Below, piece by piece: positions 1-6,476 of a stretch of 7,759 nt of DNA (position 1 is its first letter; each line of letters begins with the position of its first letter). A program made the translations under genes and the position numbers. Origin of the DNA: Clostridium_AD sp937920395 (GTDB taxonomy: Bacteria > Bacillota > Clostridia > Clostridiales > Clostridiaceae); assembly GCA_052274345.1 (NCBI GenBank), contig DAVZGP010000111.1, forward strand, positions 1 through 7,759, read 5' to 3'. The notes beneath the pieces are model-generated. The model did not search any database and was not told where the DNA came from. It saw nothing but the letters and a program-made list of their open reading frames with translations.

Positions 1-136
1 AAATAACTATAAACAATTTTAAAATAAATAGTTGACTTTAACTAGCTGGTCTATACCTTGTAATATTAACGTACCAATTACTATTTTTTACGTTTTTATT
101 CTAAATAATTCTTTTAAATCCATAAGATACTATAAA

Positions 137-165
137 TTGCATATATAAAAAACATGTGTTATACT
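137..165 (+). promoter_or_regulatory. Probable sigma-A promoter upstream of the cyclo-ligase gene
   Basis: A -35-like TTGCAT (137-142) is followed after 17 bases by a -10-like TATACT (160-165). TG at 157-158 gives an extended -10. Transcription would start near 172, leaving a leader of about 70 bases before the ATG at 244. This is the best-spaced hexamer pair in the 243-base region before the first gene, but chance matches are common in such AT-rich DNA. I see no gene or RNA in 1-136. Confidence 0.45.
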
Positions 166-243
166 AGTGAAAATTTACAGTGTTTAAGTATTTTTTTTAA
201 ATAAATTTCATATATATAATGTACTAATTTCTAGGAGGTACTT

Positions 244-825
244 ATGGAAGATAACCTTAAGAATAATCTAAGAAAAAATATGCTTATTAAAAGAAAAAAC
301 ATGTCTCAGAAAGATATATTTACCTATAGCAATAAAATTGTGAACAACCTTATGAAACTACCGCAATTTATAAATTGTAAGAATATAATGTTGTACATAA
401 GTTTCAATAATGAGGTAGATACATACAAACTTGCTAAGTGGTGCCTCAATAATGGCAAAACCGTAATCGCACCCTATTGCATAAAGTCCTGTAGTAAAAT
501 AATACCTTTTATAATAAATAACCTTGAAACTGATCTTACTAAATCTACCTTTGGTATAATGGAACCAAAACATGATACATTAATGAAGGCAAATATTCAA
601 AATATAGATTTAATAATAGTTCCCGGTGTAGTATTTGATGTGGCTTGCAATAGAATTGGTTTTGGTGCTGGTTATTATGATAGATTTCTGCCTATGAAAG
701 CGAAAGGTACTCCTACTATTGGCATATGCTATGACTATCAAATAACTGATAAAGTTCCAGTAGATGAATATGATGTACCTCTCAATTTCATAATCACTGA
801 AAAAAGAATAATATCGCTCAAATAA
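244..825 (+). CDS. 5-formyltetrahydrofolate cyclo-ligase (MTHFS / YgfA-YqgN family)
   Basis: The enzyme performs ATP-dependent conversion of 5-formyltetrahydrofolate to 5,10-methenyltetrahydrofolate in the cytoplasm, returning a storage or dead-end folate to the one-carbon pool. The 193-residue product has the usual family length. It begins with the Lys/Arg-rich amino-terminal helix typical of the family, has a folate-side segment FNNEVDT (54-60) and GIMEP (104-108), and carries the diagnostic C-terminal signature VPGVVFD (126-132) followed by RIGFGAGYYDRFL (137-149), the phosphate-binding glycine loop. The ATG is supported by AGGAGG at 233-238, five bases upstream. The HAD phosphatase gene follows 64 bases later on the same strand and may be co-transcribed. 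In some bacteria this gene lies next to 6S RNA; no such RNA is apparent here. Confidence 0.95.
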   Translation: MEDNLKNNLRKNMLIKRKNMSQKDIFTYSNKIVNNLMKLPQFINCKNIMLYISFNNEVDTYKLAKWCLNNGKTVIAPYCIKSCSKIIPFIINNLETDLTKSTFGIMEPKHDTLMKANIQNIDLIIVPGVVFDVACNRIGFGAGYYDRFLPMKAKGTPTIGICYDYQITDKVPVDEYDVPLNFIITEKRIISLK

Positions 826-876
826 AAAATTAAAACATTTTGTAACATAGTTACTATATTTTATTATACTGATGTT

Positions 877-892
877 GGAGGTGATTCCTTTG
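877..892 (+). promoter_or_regulatory. Ribosome binding site that sets a TTG start for the HAD gene
   Basis: GGAGGTG (877-883) lies six bases before TTG at 890-892. An in-frame ATG at 872 lies upstream of this Shine-Dalgarno sequence, has no site of its own, and would add six residues translated from the binding site itself. The TTG start puts the HAD nucleophile at residue 10, as expected for the family. Confidence 0.8.
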
Positions 893-1618
893 GGAAAAAA
901 AATAGCTGCTTTTTTTGATATTGATGGTACCCTTTATAGGGAAAGTTTAATGACAGAGGTATTCAAAAAATTAATCAAAAGCGAACTAATAGAAAATGAT
1001 AAATGGTACAAGGAAGTAAAACCCTATTATGTTAAATGGGATAAACGGATAGGTAATTATGATAATTACCTACTTAAAATGGCTGATATTTATACCGAAG
1101 CCATAATTGGACTTCATAGATCTCAAATTGAATTTATTGCTCATCAAATTATAAAACAAAAAGGTGATAGGGTTTATACCTATACTCGTGATAGAATTAA
1201 ATGGCACAAGAGTCAGGGGCATATAATTATAACGATATCAGGTAGTCCGATTGAACTTGTACGAGAAATGTCTATAAAATATGGTTTTGATGATTACGTA
1301 GGAACAAAATATGAATTAAACGAACATAACATTTATACAGGGGGTATTGTTCCTATGTGGGATAGTGTTAGTAAAAAAGCTTCAATAGAATACTTTGTAT
1401 CTAAATATAATATAGATTTAAATAAAAGTTTTGCTTATGGAGATACTTCAGGTGATTATACTATGTTAAAGTTTATTCGTCATCCTGTAGCTGTAAACCC
1501 TACAAGAGAACTTCTACTAAACATTCTAGACGACAATGAATTAAAAGAAAAGATTAATATAATTGTAGAAAGAAAAGATGTAGTTTACAGATTACTCCCA
1601 GAACACATTCACATATAA
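890..1618 (+). CDS. HAD-IB family hydrolase (SerB-like phosphatase)
   Basis: This is a cytoplasmic haloacid-dehalogenase superfamily phosphatase of subfamily IB, the group containing phosphoserine phosphatase. Numbering from the TTG start (242 residues), motif I is FFDIDGTL with nucleophile Asp10 and acid/base Asp12. Motif II is ITISGSP with Ser117. A Lys pair at 162-163 is a candidate for motif III, and motif IV is GDTSGD (184-189), supplying Mg-binding acids. The segment between motifs I and II (about residues 18-100) is a helical C1-type cap, which sets substrate choice. All catalytic motifs are intact, so activity is likely, but the substrate cannot be read from sequence: phosphoserine, a lipid phosphate or another small phosphomonoester are all possible. 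No transmembrane segment is evident. An ATG 18 bases upstream is a less likely start. Confidence 0.88.
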   Translation: MGKKIAAFFDIDGTLYRESLMTEVFKKLIKSELIENDKWYKEVKPYYVKWDKRIGNYDNYLLKMADIYTEAIIGLHRSQIEFIAHQIIKQKGDRVYTYTRDRIKWHKSQGHIIITISGSPIELVREMSIKYGFDDYVGTKYELNEHNIYTGGIVPMWDSVSKKASIEYFVSKYNIDLNKSFAYGDTSGDYTMLKFIRHPVAVNPTRELLLNILDDNELKEKINIIVERKDVVYRLLPEHIHI

Positions 1619-1658
1619 TGTTTTTACGTTTCTTCTACAAAATAAGCTTTATTTTACT

Positions 1659-1695
1659 AAAATACTACTATATAATATTATATAGTAGTATTTTT
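1659..1695 (+). terminator. AT-rich palindromic terminator after the HAD gene
   Basis: Positions 1661-1692 form a perfect 32-base palindrome, extended by two A-T pairs, and the right arm runs into TTTTT (1691-1695). It lies 40 bases after the HAD stop and 43 bases before the diguanylate cyclase ATG. The stem is nearly all A-T with few G-C pairs, so it may be a weak or partial terminator. The symmetry would let it act on both strands. A TATAAA at 1705-1710 could be a -10 for the next gene, but I see no good -35. Confidence 0.6.
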
Positions 1696-1738
1696 AGTTC
1701 CCATTATAAACAACATTTTATTTTAAAGGAGTTATATT

Positions 1739-2815
1739 ATGTTAAAAGATTTATTTGTTAATGCAACAATATTAATTACTTTTATCTTTATAATTAGCCA
1801 AATATTTAAGAATGAAATTCTAAACTTATCAATATCATTTAAATATAAATTATTATTTGGATTAACCCAAGGAATCCTAGGTATTATATTAATGTTATTT
1901 ACCATCCACATTAACCCTAAAGTTATTATGGATCTTCGCCATATTCCAATATTACTTGCTGCTCTTTATGGTGGTGGAATTGCCTCAATTATTGCAGGTG
2001 TCTCTATTGCAATCTTTAGAATTAGCTACTTTGGTGTTAGCACTACTGCTATTATAGCTTCTGCTAACATGCTTATTATTGCTATCACTTGTTCCTTTAT
2101 ATCAACGTTAAAACTAACTTCATATAAAAAATGGATCTATATGAACTTTATAGGCTCCTTATTTATTACTATTGTTTATTTATTACTTATTAAGGATTCA
2201 ATAATACTTCTACATACGCTTGCTTATTTTTGGCTATCTTCTTTAATAATTGGAACTGTAGCATATTATATTTCAAACTACATGAATACTTCAATTAAAT
2301 TACTTGATAGATTAGAACATGAATCAACTATAGATTTTCTTACTGGTTTAAATAACGTTAGACAATATGATAATGCCCTAAATGAATCCTTTTTAAATGT
2401 TATAAATAGAAAAGAGCACTTATCTATTCTTATAATAGACATAGATTTTTTTAAAAAAGTAAACGACACTTATGGTCATTTAGCTGGTGATGCAGTATTA
2501 CGACAATTAGGAACTGTATTATCTACATCTTCAAGAAGTTTTGATATTGTATCTAGAATCGGCGGAGAAGAATTTTCTGTTATATTACCTGATTGCCCCA
2601 CTAATCAATCCATGGAGGTTGCAGAGCGCCTAAGATTAGCTGTTGAACTCCATGGATTTATTCTCCCAGATGAAACTAAAATTAACATCTGTATTTCAAT
2701 CGGCTGTGCTACATACCCCGATAACGTAAAAAGTTTAGAAAATCTAGCTCATGAAGCCGACACTGCATTATACGCTGCTAAACATTCTGGAAGAAATAAA
2801 GTATGTCATCCATAG
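1739..2815 (+). CDS. Membrane diguanylate cyclase, 5TMR-LYT sensor plus GGDEF domain
   Basis: The enzyme condenses two GTP into cyclic di-GMP, the second messenger controlling motility, adhesion and biofilm formation. The 358-residue protein has an N-terminal membrane domain (about 1-185). It contains DLRHIPILLAALYGGG (65-80) and an AIFRISYFG stretch (91-99), hallmarks of the 5TM-LYT receptor of LytS and YhcK. A short helical linker (about 182-200) precedes the GGDEF domain (about 200-356). The domain has IDIDFFKKVNDTYGH (233-247) with metal-binding Asp, the active-site loop GGEEF (275-279), and RSFD (266-269) five residues before it, matching the inhibitory I-site RxxD. It should therefore be catalytically active and feedback-inhibited. 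The sensed ligand is unknown. AAAGGAG (1725-1731) lies seven bases before the ATG. It probably forms its own transcription unit. Confidence 0.95.
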   Translation: MLKDLFVNATILITFIFIISQIFKNEILNLSISFKYKLLFGLTQGILGIILMLFTIHINPKVIMDLRHIPILLAALYGGGIASIIAGVSIAIFRISYFGVSTTAIIASANMLIIAITCSFISTLKLTSYKKWIYMNFIGSLFITIVYLLLIKDSIILLHTLAYFWLSSLIIGTVAYYISNYMNTSIKLLDRLEHESTIDFLTGLNNVRQYDNALNESFLNVINRKEHLSILIIDIDFFKKVNDTYGHLAGDAVLRQLGTVLSTSSRSFDIVSRIGGEEFSVILPDCPTNQSMEVAERLRLAVELHGFILPDETKINICISIGCATYPDNVKSLENLAHEADTALYAAKHSGRNKVCHP

Positions 2816-2827
2816 AATAGTTGTTCA

Positions 2828-2913
2828 ATGAAAGGTCAGCAGATATAATGTTCTGATAGTAGAGCATTCGTTAACAGACTCTCTTTCGCACTCATATCTG
2901 CTTTCACTTTCAT
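2828..2913. repeat. Imperfect 86-base inverted repeat between convergent genes
   Basis: ATGAAAG (2828-2834) pairs with CTTTCAT (2907-2913), and AGCAGATAT (2838-2846) pairs with ATATCTGCT (2894-2902). The two helices are separated by a small internal loop. The 47-base interior can form a further AGAG/CTCT helix (2861-2864 with 2879-2882). It starts 12 bases after the diguanylate cyclase stop and faces the 3' end of the lipoprotein gene, the usual place for a bidirectional terminator. However, neither side has a clean T-run, so a structured RNA or small repeat element is equally possible. Nothing else is recognisable in 2816-3033. Confidence 0.45.
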
Positions 2914-3033
2914 GCTTACAATTTTCTTTATTTATAAGAATAAAAACAGAAATACAAAGACCACTTCCCTTCAAATATTACATGTTGACATGTTAAAAAA
3001 AATAACAATTATAAATAGAAACTAAATAGCAAG

Positions 3034-3510
3034 TTATTTTCTCATAATAAATACTTCCTTATAATTTAACTTCTTGTATAATATCTCCAATTCATTAATT
3101 AGTTTTGTGTCTTTATAGTCGTACATAGATGTAGCAGTGTCTGTACCCCTTTCATACAAACATATCTGATTTTTAGATACTTGAGTTGAATATATATATT
3201 TACCCGTGTCATCTCTTAACCGAATATCGTAATCACCATCATTTGCTTCTTGAGTACTTACTGTACAACTTAGAGTCTTAATATACTTCACTATATTTTC
3301 CATGTCTTGTTTTTTTGTAACTGTTTTTGTCCTACCCAATTCTTTATTTTCACTTCTTATAGTATAATTTGAAAATTCAATACTTTTAGCAGAAGCTATT
3401 GGAATATTTCCAAACGGTGTTACCATTTGTTTAATCTCTTGTTTTGCACATGCAGTAACTAAAAAAATTAACCAAACACTAATTACAAGAAGTGTGTACC
3501 TCTTTTTCAA
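3034..3510 (-). CDS. Putative lipoprotein of unknown function
   Basis: The product has 158 residues. Residues 1-21 form a type II signal peptide: positive start MKKR, hydrophobic core TLLVISVWLIFLV, and lipobox VTAC with the lipidated cysteine at 21. It should be anchored to the outer face of the membrane. The mature part is about 138 residues, polar, with no catalytic motif I can name. It looks like an alpha/beta fold with a helix near DMENIVKYIKTL (69-80) followed by a strand-rich segment. This layout resembles small Firmicute lipoproteins of the DUF5301 kind, but I cannot confirm that. The start is TTG (3508-3510): AGGGGG (3519-3524) lies eight bases upstream, and only this start includes the signal peptide. 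It is a single gene on its strand with its own promoter, convergent with the diguanylate cyclase. Confidence 0.8.
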   Translation of the reverse strand: MKKRYTLLVISVWLIFLVTACAKQEIKQMVTPFGNIPIASAKSIEFSNYTIRSENKELGRTKTVTKKQDMENIVKYIKTLSCTVSTQEANDGDYDIRLRDDTGKYIYSTQVSKNQICLYERGTDTATSMYDYKDTKLINELEILYKKLNYKEVFIMRK

Positions 3511-3518
3511 AATAGTAT

Positions 3519-3524
3519 CCCCCT
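3519..3524 (-). promoter_or_regulatory. Ribosome binding site for the TTG-started lipoprotein
   Basis: Read on the - strand, AGGGGG sits eight bases before TTG at 3508-3510. No in-frame ATG precedes the signal peptide, so this site fixes the start. Confidence 0.65.
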
Positions 3525-3555
3525 AAATTTTGTATTTTTGAGTAACCTTTATCTA

Positions 3556-3585
3556 ATCATACAGCATATTAATATATTTATTCAA
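3556..3585 (-). promoter_or_regulatory. Candidate promoter of the lipoprotein gene
   Basis: On the - strand TTGAAT (3580-3585) and TATGAT (3556-3561) are 18 bases apart, a plausible sigma-A pair. Transcription would start near 3549, about 40 bases before the TTG start. Support is the spacing and position only. Confidence 0.4.
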
Positions 3586-3619
3586 TTATTTAACAAAAAT
3601 ATATATAGAACGAAAACAA

Positions 3620-3660
3620 CTTAGGGCATATAACAATTATTAATTGTTATATGCCCTAAG
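3620..3660. terminator. Perfect 20-bp-arm hairpin, probable bidirectional terminator
   Basis: The left arm (3620-3639) and right arm (3641-3660) are exact reverse complements around one central base. The base of the stem contains the G-C-rich block CTTAGGGC/GCCCTAAG. The + strand continues into AATCTTTTT, and the - strand continues into TTGTTTTCG, so either direction could end here. No + strand gene lies directly upstream. A likely job is to stop - strand transcripts coming from the riboflavin operon before they enter the lipoprotein promoter. The perfect symmetry could also indicate a protein-binding site or repeat element. Confidence 0.65.
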
Positions 3661-3698
3661 AATCTTTTTGATATCTTTTTAAAATCATATTTCATGAT

Positions 3699-3945
3699 AA
3701 GTATGTAATTTCTCCGAAAGACTTGCAATATGAAACGTAGAAACTATTGAAATTCAATTTAGAAATTCTTTTTTTACGAATATAAAATTCTCGTAAGACT
3801 GCCAGGACGGCAGTCTAATGAACCCGAGGCAGGACGCCGAGTGTGAATGCTAGAGGATTTTATATGAGTAAAAAATTAGAATTTATTAATGAATTTCCTA
3901 GTTTCAAGTTCATATTCAAGGCCGTAGGAGAAATTACATACTTTT
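3699..3945 (+). ncRNA. Large structured noncoding RNA candidate
   Basis: The whole segment folds into one long interrupted helix. The basal stem is 17 perfect pairs (3699-3715 with 3927-3943). It is followed by CTTG plus AATATGAA (3722-3734 with 3909-3920, one bulged C), GAAACTA (3740-3746 with 3899-3905), GAAATTC (3749-3755 with 3891-3897), AAATTCT (3763-3769 with 3878-3884), TTTTTTAC (3770-3777 with 3868-3875), and ATATAAAAT plus CTC (3780-3792 with 3853-3865). The helix is capped by two hairpins at 3796-3816 and 3825-3841. A T-G pair (3789 with 3856) is tolerated only if the + strand is the RNA. The basal stem runs straight into TTTT (3942-3945), a built-in terminator on that strand. The central part is far richer in G and C than its surroundings. 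It is convergent with ribH and ends before its stop codon. The Firmicute raiA-motif RNA is one possible family, named from memory only; a palindromic mobile element is the main alternative. Confidence 0.65.
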
Positions 3946-3948
3946 ACC

Positions 3949-4410
3949 CTATATTTCTTTTAATAAATTAGCCATTTCTATTGCAGTTACTGCAGCATCA
4001 TATCCTTTATTACCTGCCTTAGTCCCCGCTCTTTCAATCGCCTGCTCAATATTTTCAGTAGTAAGCACACCAAAGATAACTGGAACTCCTGTCTCAAGTG
4101 TTACACTTGCAATTCCCTTAGTAACCTCACCAGACACATATTCATAATGAGATGTTGCTCCCCTTATTACTGCCCCTAAACATATTACAGCATCATACTT
4201 ACCTGACTTAGCCATTTTCTTTGCAACTAAAGGGATTTCAAAAGCTCCAGGAACCCATGCAATTTCGACTTCTTCTTCCTCTACGCCATGACGTTTTAAA
4301 CCATCTAGCGCTCCCGATAATAATTTTCCACCTATGAATTCATTAAATCTTGCTACTACAACTCCAAATTTTAACCCTTTAGCTACTAATTTACCTTCAT
4401 ATACTTTCAT
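3949..4410 (-). CDS. ribH: 6,7-dimethyl-8-ribityllumazine synthase
   Basis: The enzyme condenses 5-amino-6-ribitylamino-uracil with 3,4-dihydroxy-2-butanone 4-phosphate to give the lumazine that riboflavin synthase consumes. The 153-residue product has the standard length, and members assemble into icosahedral or pentameric shells. Visible motifs are RFNEFI (21-26, pyrimidine stacking), PGAFEIP (54-60), GAVIRGATSHYEYV (79-92, with the catalytic-site His88) and GVLTTEN (114-120). GGAGG (4418-4422) lies seven bases before the ATG. It is the last gene of the riboflavin operon, 77 bases after ribBA; that gap is AT-rich and holds nothing recognisable. No terminator directly follows on this strand, so transcripts may run through the structured RNA locus to the hairpin at 3620-3660. 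Confidence 0.97.
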   Translation of the reverse strand: MKVYEGKLVAKGLKFGVVVARFNEFIGGKLLSGALDGLKRHGVEEEEVEIAWVPGAFEIPLVAKKMAKSGKYDAVICLGAVIRGATSHYEYVSGEVTKGIASVTLETGVPVIFGVLTTENIEQAIERAGTKAGNKGYDAAVTAIEMANLLKEI

Positions 4411-4487
4411 TTGTATTCCTCCGATTAATTTATTATTATTTTAATTTATTATGTTTGAACTTATTTAATATTATATTTATTTAACTG

Positions 4488-5681
4488 CTAATATAAATGA
4501 CCCATTTTTTCTTTTTTAGTTCTTAAATAAAATTCATCTTTTTCATTATGATTCATAACAATAGGTACTCTTTCAACTATATCAATACCATAACCTGAAA
4601 TGCCTGTTATTTTCTTAGGGTTATTAGTCATAAGTCTTATCTTTGTAGCGCCTAATAGTTCTAATATCTGAGCACCTATTCCATAGTCTCTCATATCACC
4701 TGGGAACCCTAAAGCCAAATTTGCCTCTAGCGTATCCATTCCTTTATCTTGAAGATTATATGCCCTTAACTTATTTATTAATCCTATTCCACGTCCTTCT
4801 TGCCTCATGTAAAGCATGATTCCATTATCCTCTTTTGAGATGGCTTTCATTGCAGCATCATATTGTTCCCCGCAATCACATCTCATAGATCCTAACGCAT
4901 CTCCAGTAAGACATTCTGAATGTACCCTAACAAGTACAGATTCACTGCTTTTTACATCTCCTTTAACCAATGCTACATGATGTTCTCCATTTATCTTATT
5001 TACAAATCCATAAATAGTAAATTGTCCGTATCTAGTTGGCATTTCTGCCTGCGTAATCATTTCTACAAGGCATTCAGTTTTTCTTCTATAAGCAATTAAA
5101 TCAACTATTGTAATTATTTTCAAATCATGTTTTTTTACATAATCCATAAGCTGTGGCACCCTAGCCATTGATCCATCTTCATTCATAATTTCACAAATTA
5201 CGCCCGCAGGATATAACCCAGCCATTCTTGCTAAATCCACTGCTGCTTCTGTATGTCCACCTCTCTCTAATACTCCACCCTTTTTAGATGCTAGAGGAAA
5301 TACATGACCCGGACTATTAAAATCTTTTGGTGTAGACTCAGGGTTAATTACATTTAATATAGTCATTGCTCTTTCTGCTGCTGATATCCCTGTAGTAGCA
5401 GCCACTGCATCAATTGACACAGAAAAAGCTGTTCCATGTACGTCTGTATTATTTGTAACCATTGGATTTATATTTAATTTATCTAATCTTTCTTTAACTA
5501 TAGGCATACATATAAGTCCACGTGCATATTTTGCCATGAAATTTATATTTGCCTGAGTAGCTTTTTCGGCAGCTATTATTATATCTCCTTCATTTTCTCT
5601 GTCTTCATCATCTACTACAACTACCATTTTCCCATTTTTTATATCTTCTAAAGCTTCTTCAATCGTGCTAAATTTATACAT
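4488..5681 (-). CDS. ribBA: Bifunctional 3,4-dihydroxy-2-butanone-4-phosphate synthase / GTP cyclohydrolase II
   Basis: This fusion of the two entry enzymes makes both riboflavin precursors, from ribulose-5-phosphate and from GTP. Residues 1 to about 200 are the butanone-phosphate synthase, with the acidic metal loop DDEDRENEGD (24-33), GHVFPL with His126, and RGGHTEAAVDLA with His143. Residues about 205-397 are GTP cyclohydrolase II, with zinc ligands Cys257, Cys268 and Cys270 (in SECLTGD and MRCDCG), the GTP-binding RQEGRGIG (293-300), and the terminal GHLY. Both domains look intact and the length of 397 residues is normal for the fusion. GAGGGG (5690-5695) lies eight bases before the ATG. 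A 122-base gap with tandem hairpin repeats separates it from ribE, unusually long for this operon. Confidence 0.97.
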   Translation of the reverse strand: MYKFSTIEEALEDIKNGKMVVVVDDEDRENEGDIIIAAEKATQANINFMAKYARGLICMPIVKERLDKLNINPMVTNNTDVHGTAFSVSIDAVAATTGISAAERAMTILNVINPESTPKDFNSPGHVFPLASKKGGVLERGGHTEAAVDLARMAGLYPAGVICEIMNEDGSMARVPQLMDYVKKHDLKIITIVDLIAYRRKTECLVEMITQAEMPTRYGQFTIYGFVNKINGEHHVALVKGDVKSSESVLVRVHSECLTGDALGSMRCDCGEQYDAAMKAISKEDNGIMLYMRQEGRGIGLINKLRAYNLQDKGMDTLEANLALGFPGDMRDYGIGAQILELLGATKIRLMTNNPKKITGISGYGIDIVERVPIVMNHNEKDEFYLRTKKEKMGHLY

Positions 5682-5700
5682 TTTTCCATCCCCTCATTCG

Positions 5701-5757
5701 TTATCATCTTCGATGCTATTATCATCTTCGATGCTATTATCATTTTTAATGATGCTA
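5701..5757 (-). repeat. Three tandem hairpin-forming repeats upstream of ribBA
   Basis: Two identical 18-base units (5701-5718 and 5719-5736) are followed by a related 21-base unit (5737-5757). On the transcribed - strand each unit reads TAGCATC, a short variable centre, then GATGATAA or the matching variant. Each can form a small stem: CATC-GAA-GATG in the identical units and ATCATT-AAA-AATGAT in the third. The third unit changes both sides of the stem together, so pairing is kept. The array ends about six bases before the ribBA Shine-Dalgarno sequence, within the ribE-ribBA gap. An open frame through the repeats lacks a start codon. Confidence 0.75.
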
Positions 5758-5803
5758 TCCTTTGTAATTTTAATATATTAACTACATCCATTCTCATAGA
5801 AAT

Positions 5804-6454
5804 TTATGAAAAACCATTTTTCTCAAGGAAATCCATACCAATAGATTTCTTTTCTTTTGGAGTTTCTCTATATTGTAATAATTTCTCAACATATTTTGCC
5901 ATCATATCGCTTTCCAGATTAACCACTTCCCCTATCTTCTTAGTTACTAAAGTAGTTTCACCCTTTGTATGAGGTATAATTGACACTTTAAAAATATTTT
6001 CATCTACATATGCTACAGTTAAGCTAATACCATCAATTGCTATTGATCCTTTATGTACAATATATTTTAATATTTCCCTTGTAGTTTCCACTGACACCCA
6101 TGTAGCATTTTCCTCAATTGATAAATCTACAATGGTTCCGAGTCCATCAATATGACCACTTACTATATGACCTCCAAGTCTATCGCTAGCCCTAAGCGCT
6201 CTTTCTAAATTAACGCATGAACCTTGTTTTAGTTTTCCAAGGTTACTACATCTCATAGTCTCTGCCATTACATCTGTACTAAAGCTATTTTGGTTAAAGT
6301 CTGTTACAGTAAGGCACACGCCATTGGTACTAACACTATCTCCAATCTTCATACCACTCATAATTTCTGAAGCATTTACAATAATTCTTGCAGACTTAGC
6401 ACCCTTTGCTATAGATTTTATACTACCAATTTCCTCAATCAAACCTGTAAACAT
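5804..6454 (-). CDS. ribE: Riboflavin synthase, alpha subunit
   Basis: The enzyme dismutates two molecules of 6,7-dimethyl-8-ribityllumazine into riboflavin and the pyrimidine that ribH reuses. The 216-residue protein is two tandem lumazine-binding barrels. The first (about 1-97) opens with MFTGLIEEIG and contains GVCLTV (45-50). The second (about 98-190) begins around GGHIVSGHID (94-103) and has DGISLTV (141-147). A C-terminal trimerisation helix ends in MDFLEKNGF, as in homologues, so the gene is complete. AAGGAAGGTG (6460-6469) precedes the ATG, and the ribD stop is only 22 bases upstream, so the two are clearly co-transcribed. The gene is called ribE here, following the common alpha-chain name; Bacillus literature calls the equivalent gene ribB or ribE. 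Confidence 0.96.
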   Translation of the reverse strand: MFTGLIEEIGSIKSIAKGAKSARIIVNASEIMSGMKIGDSVSTNGVCLTVTDFNQNSFSTDVMAETMRCSNLGKLKQGSCVNLERALRASDRLGGHIVSGHIDGLGTIVDLSIEENATWVSVETTREILKYIVHKGSIAIDGISLTVAYVDENIFKVSIIPHTKGETTLVTKKIGEVVNLESDMMAKYVEKLLQYRETPKEKKSIGMDFLEKNGFS

Positions 6455-6476
6455 CTATTCACCTTCCTTGTAACTA

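Noticed and set aside
32..66. TTGACT followed by TATACC or TAATAT near the left edge, resembling a promoter.
   Set aside because: Spacings of 14 and 23 bases do not fit sigma-A; the pair at 137-165 is better.
358..573. A - strand open frame opposite the cyclo-ligase gene.
   Set aside because: Shadow of a clearly conserved gene, with no supporting signals.
840..870. TTGTAA and TATACT before the HAD gene as a separate promoter, and a small GTAAC/GTTAC hairpin as a terminator.
   Set aside because: Spacing is 19 bases and the start site would fall on the ribosome binding site; the 5-bp hairpin is too weak to support termination.
890..1618. HAD phosphatase as the missing pyrimidine phosphatase of riboflavin synthesis.
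   Set aside because: The known Bacillus enzymes belong to a different HAD subgroup (Cof-type), and this gene is on the other strand more than 2 kb from the operon, so there is no real link.
2278..2469. A - strand open frame opposite the GGDEF domain.
   Set aside because: Shadow of conserved diguanylate cyclase coding sequence.
3796..3841. Guanidine-II (mini-ykkC) riboswitch, suggested by two neighbouring hairpins containing GGACG.
   Set aside because: That class needs ACGR tetraloops. Here the stems close on a five-base AGGAC loop, the hairpins sit inside a long helix, and no guanidine-related gene follows.
3864..3971. A 35-codon + strand frame starting ATG after GAGGA, running through the right half of the structured RNA and into the end of ribH.
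   Set aside because: Its sequence is fully explained by helix pairing, it overlaps ribH antisense, and it has no recognisable protein features. A leader peptide cannot be fully excluded.
5620..5784. A short - strand frame starting ATG after ribE, passing through the tandem repeats and overlapping the ribBA start.
   Set aside because: Repetitive low-complexity product, no ribosome binding site, and it ends inside ribBA in another frame. Probably chance.
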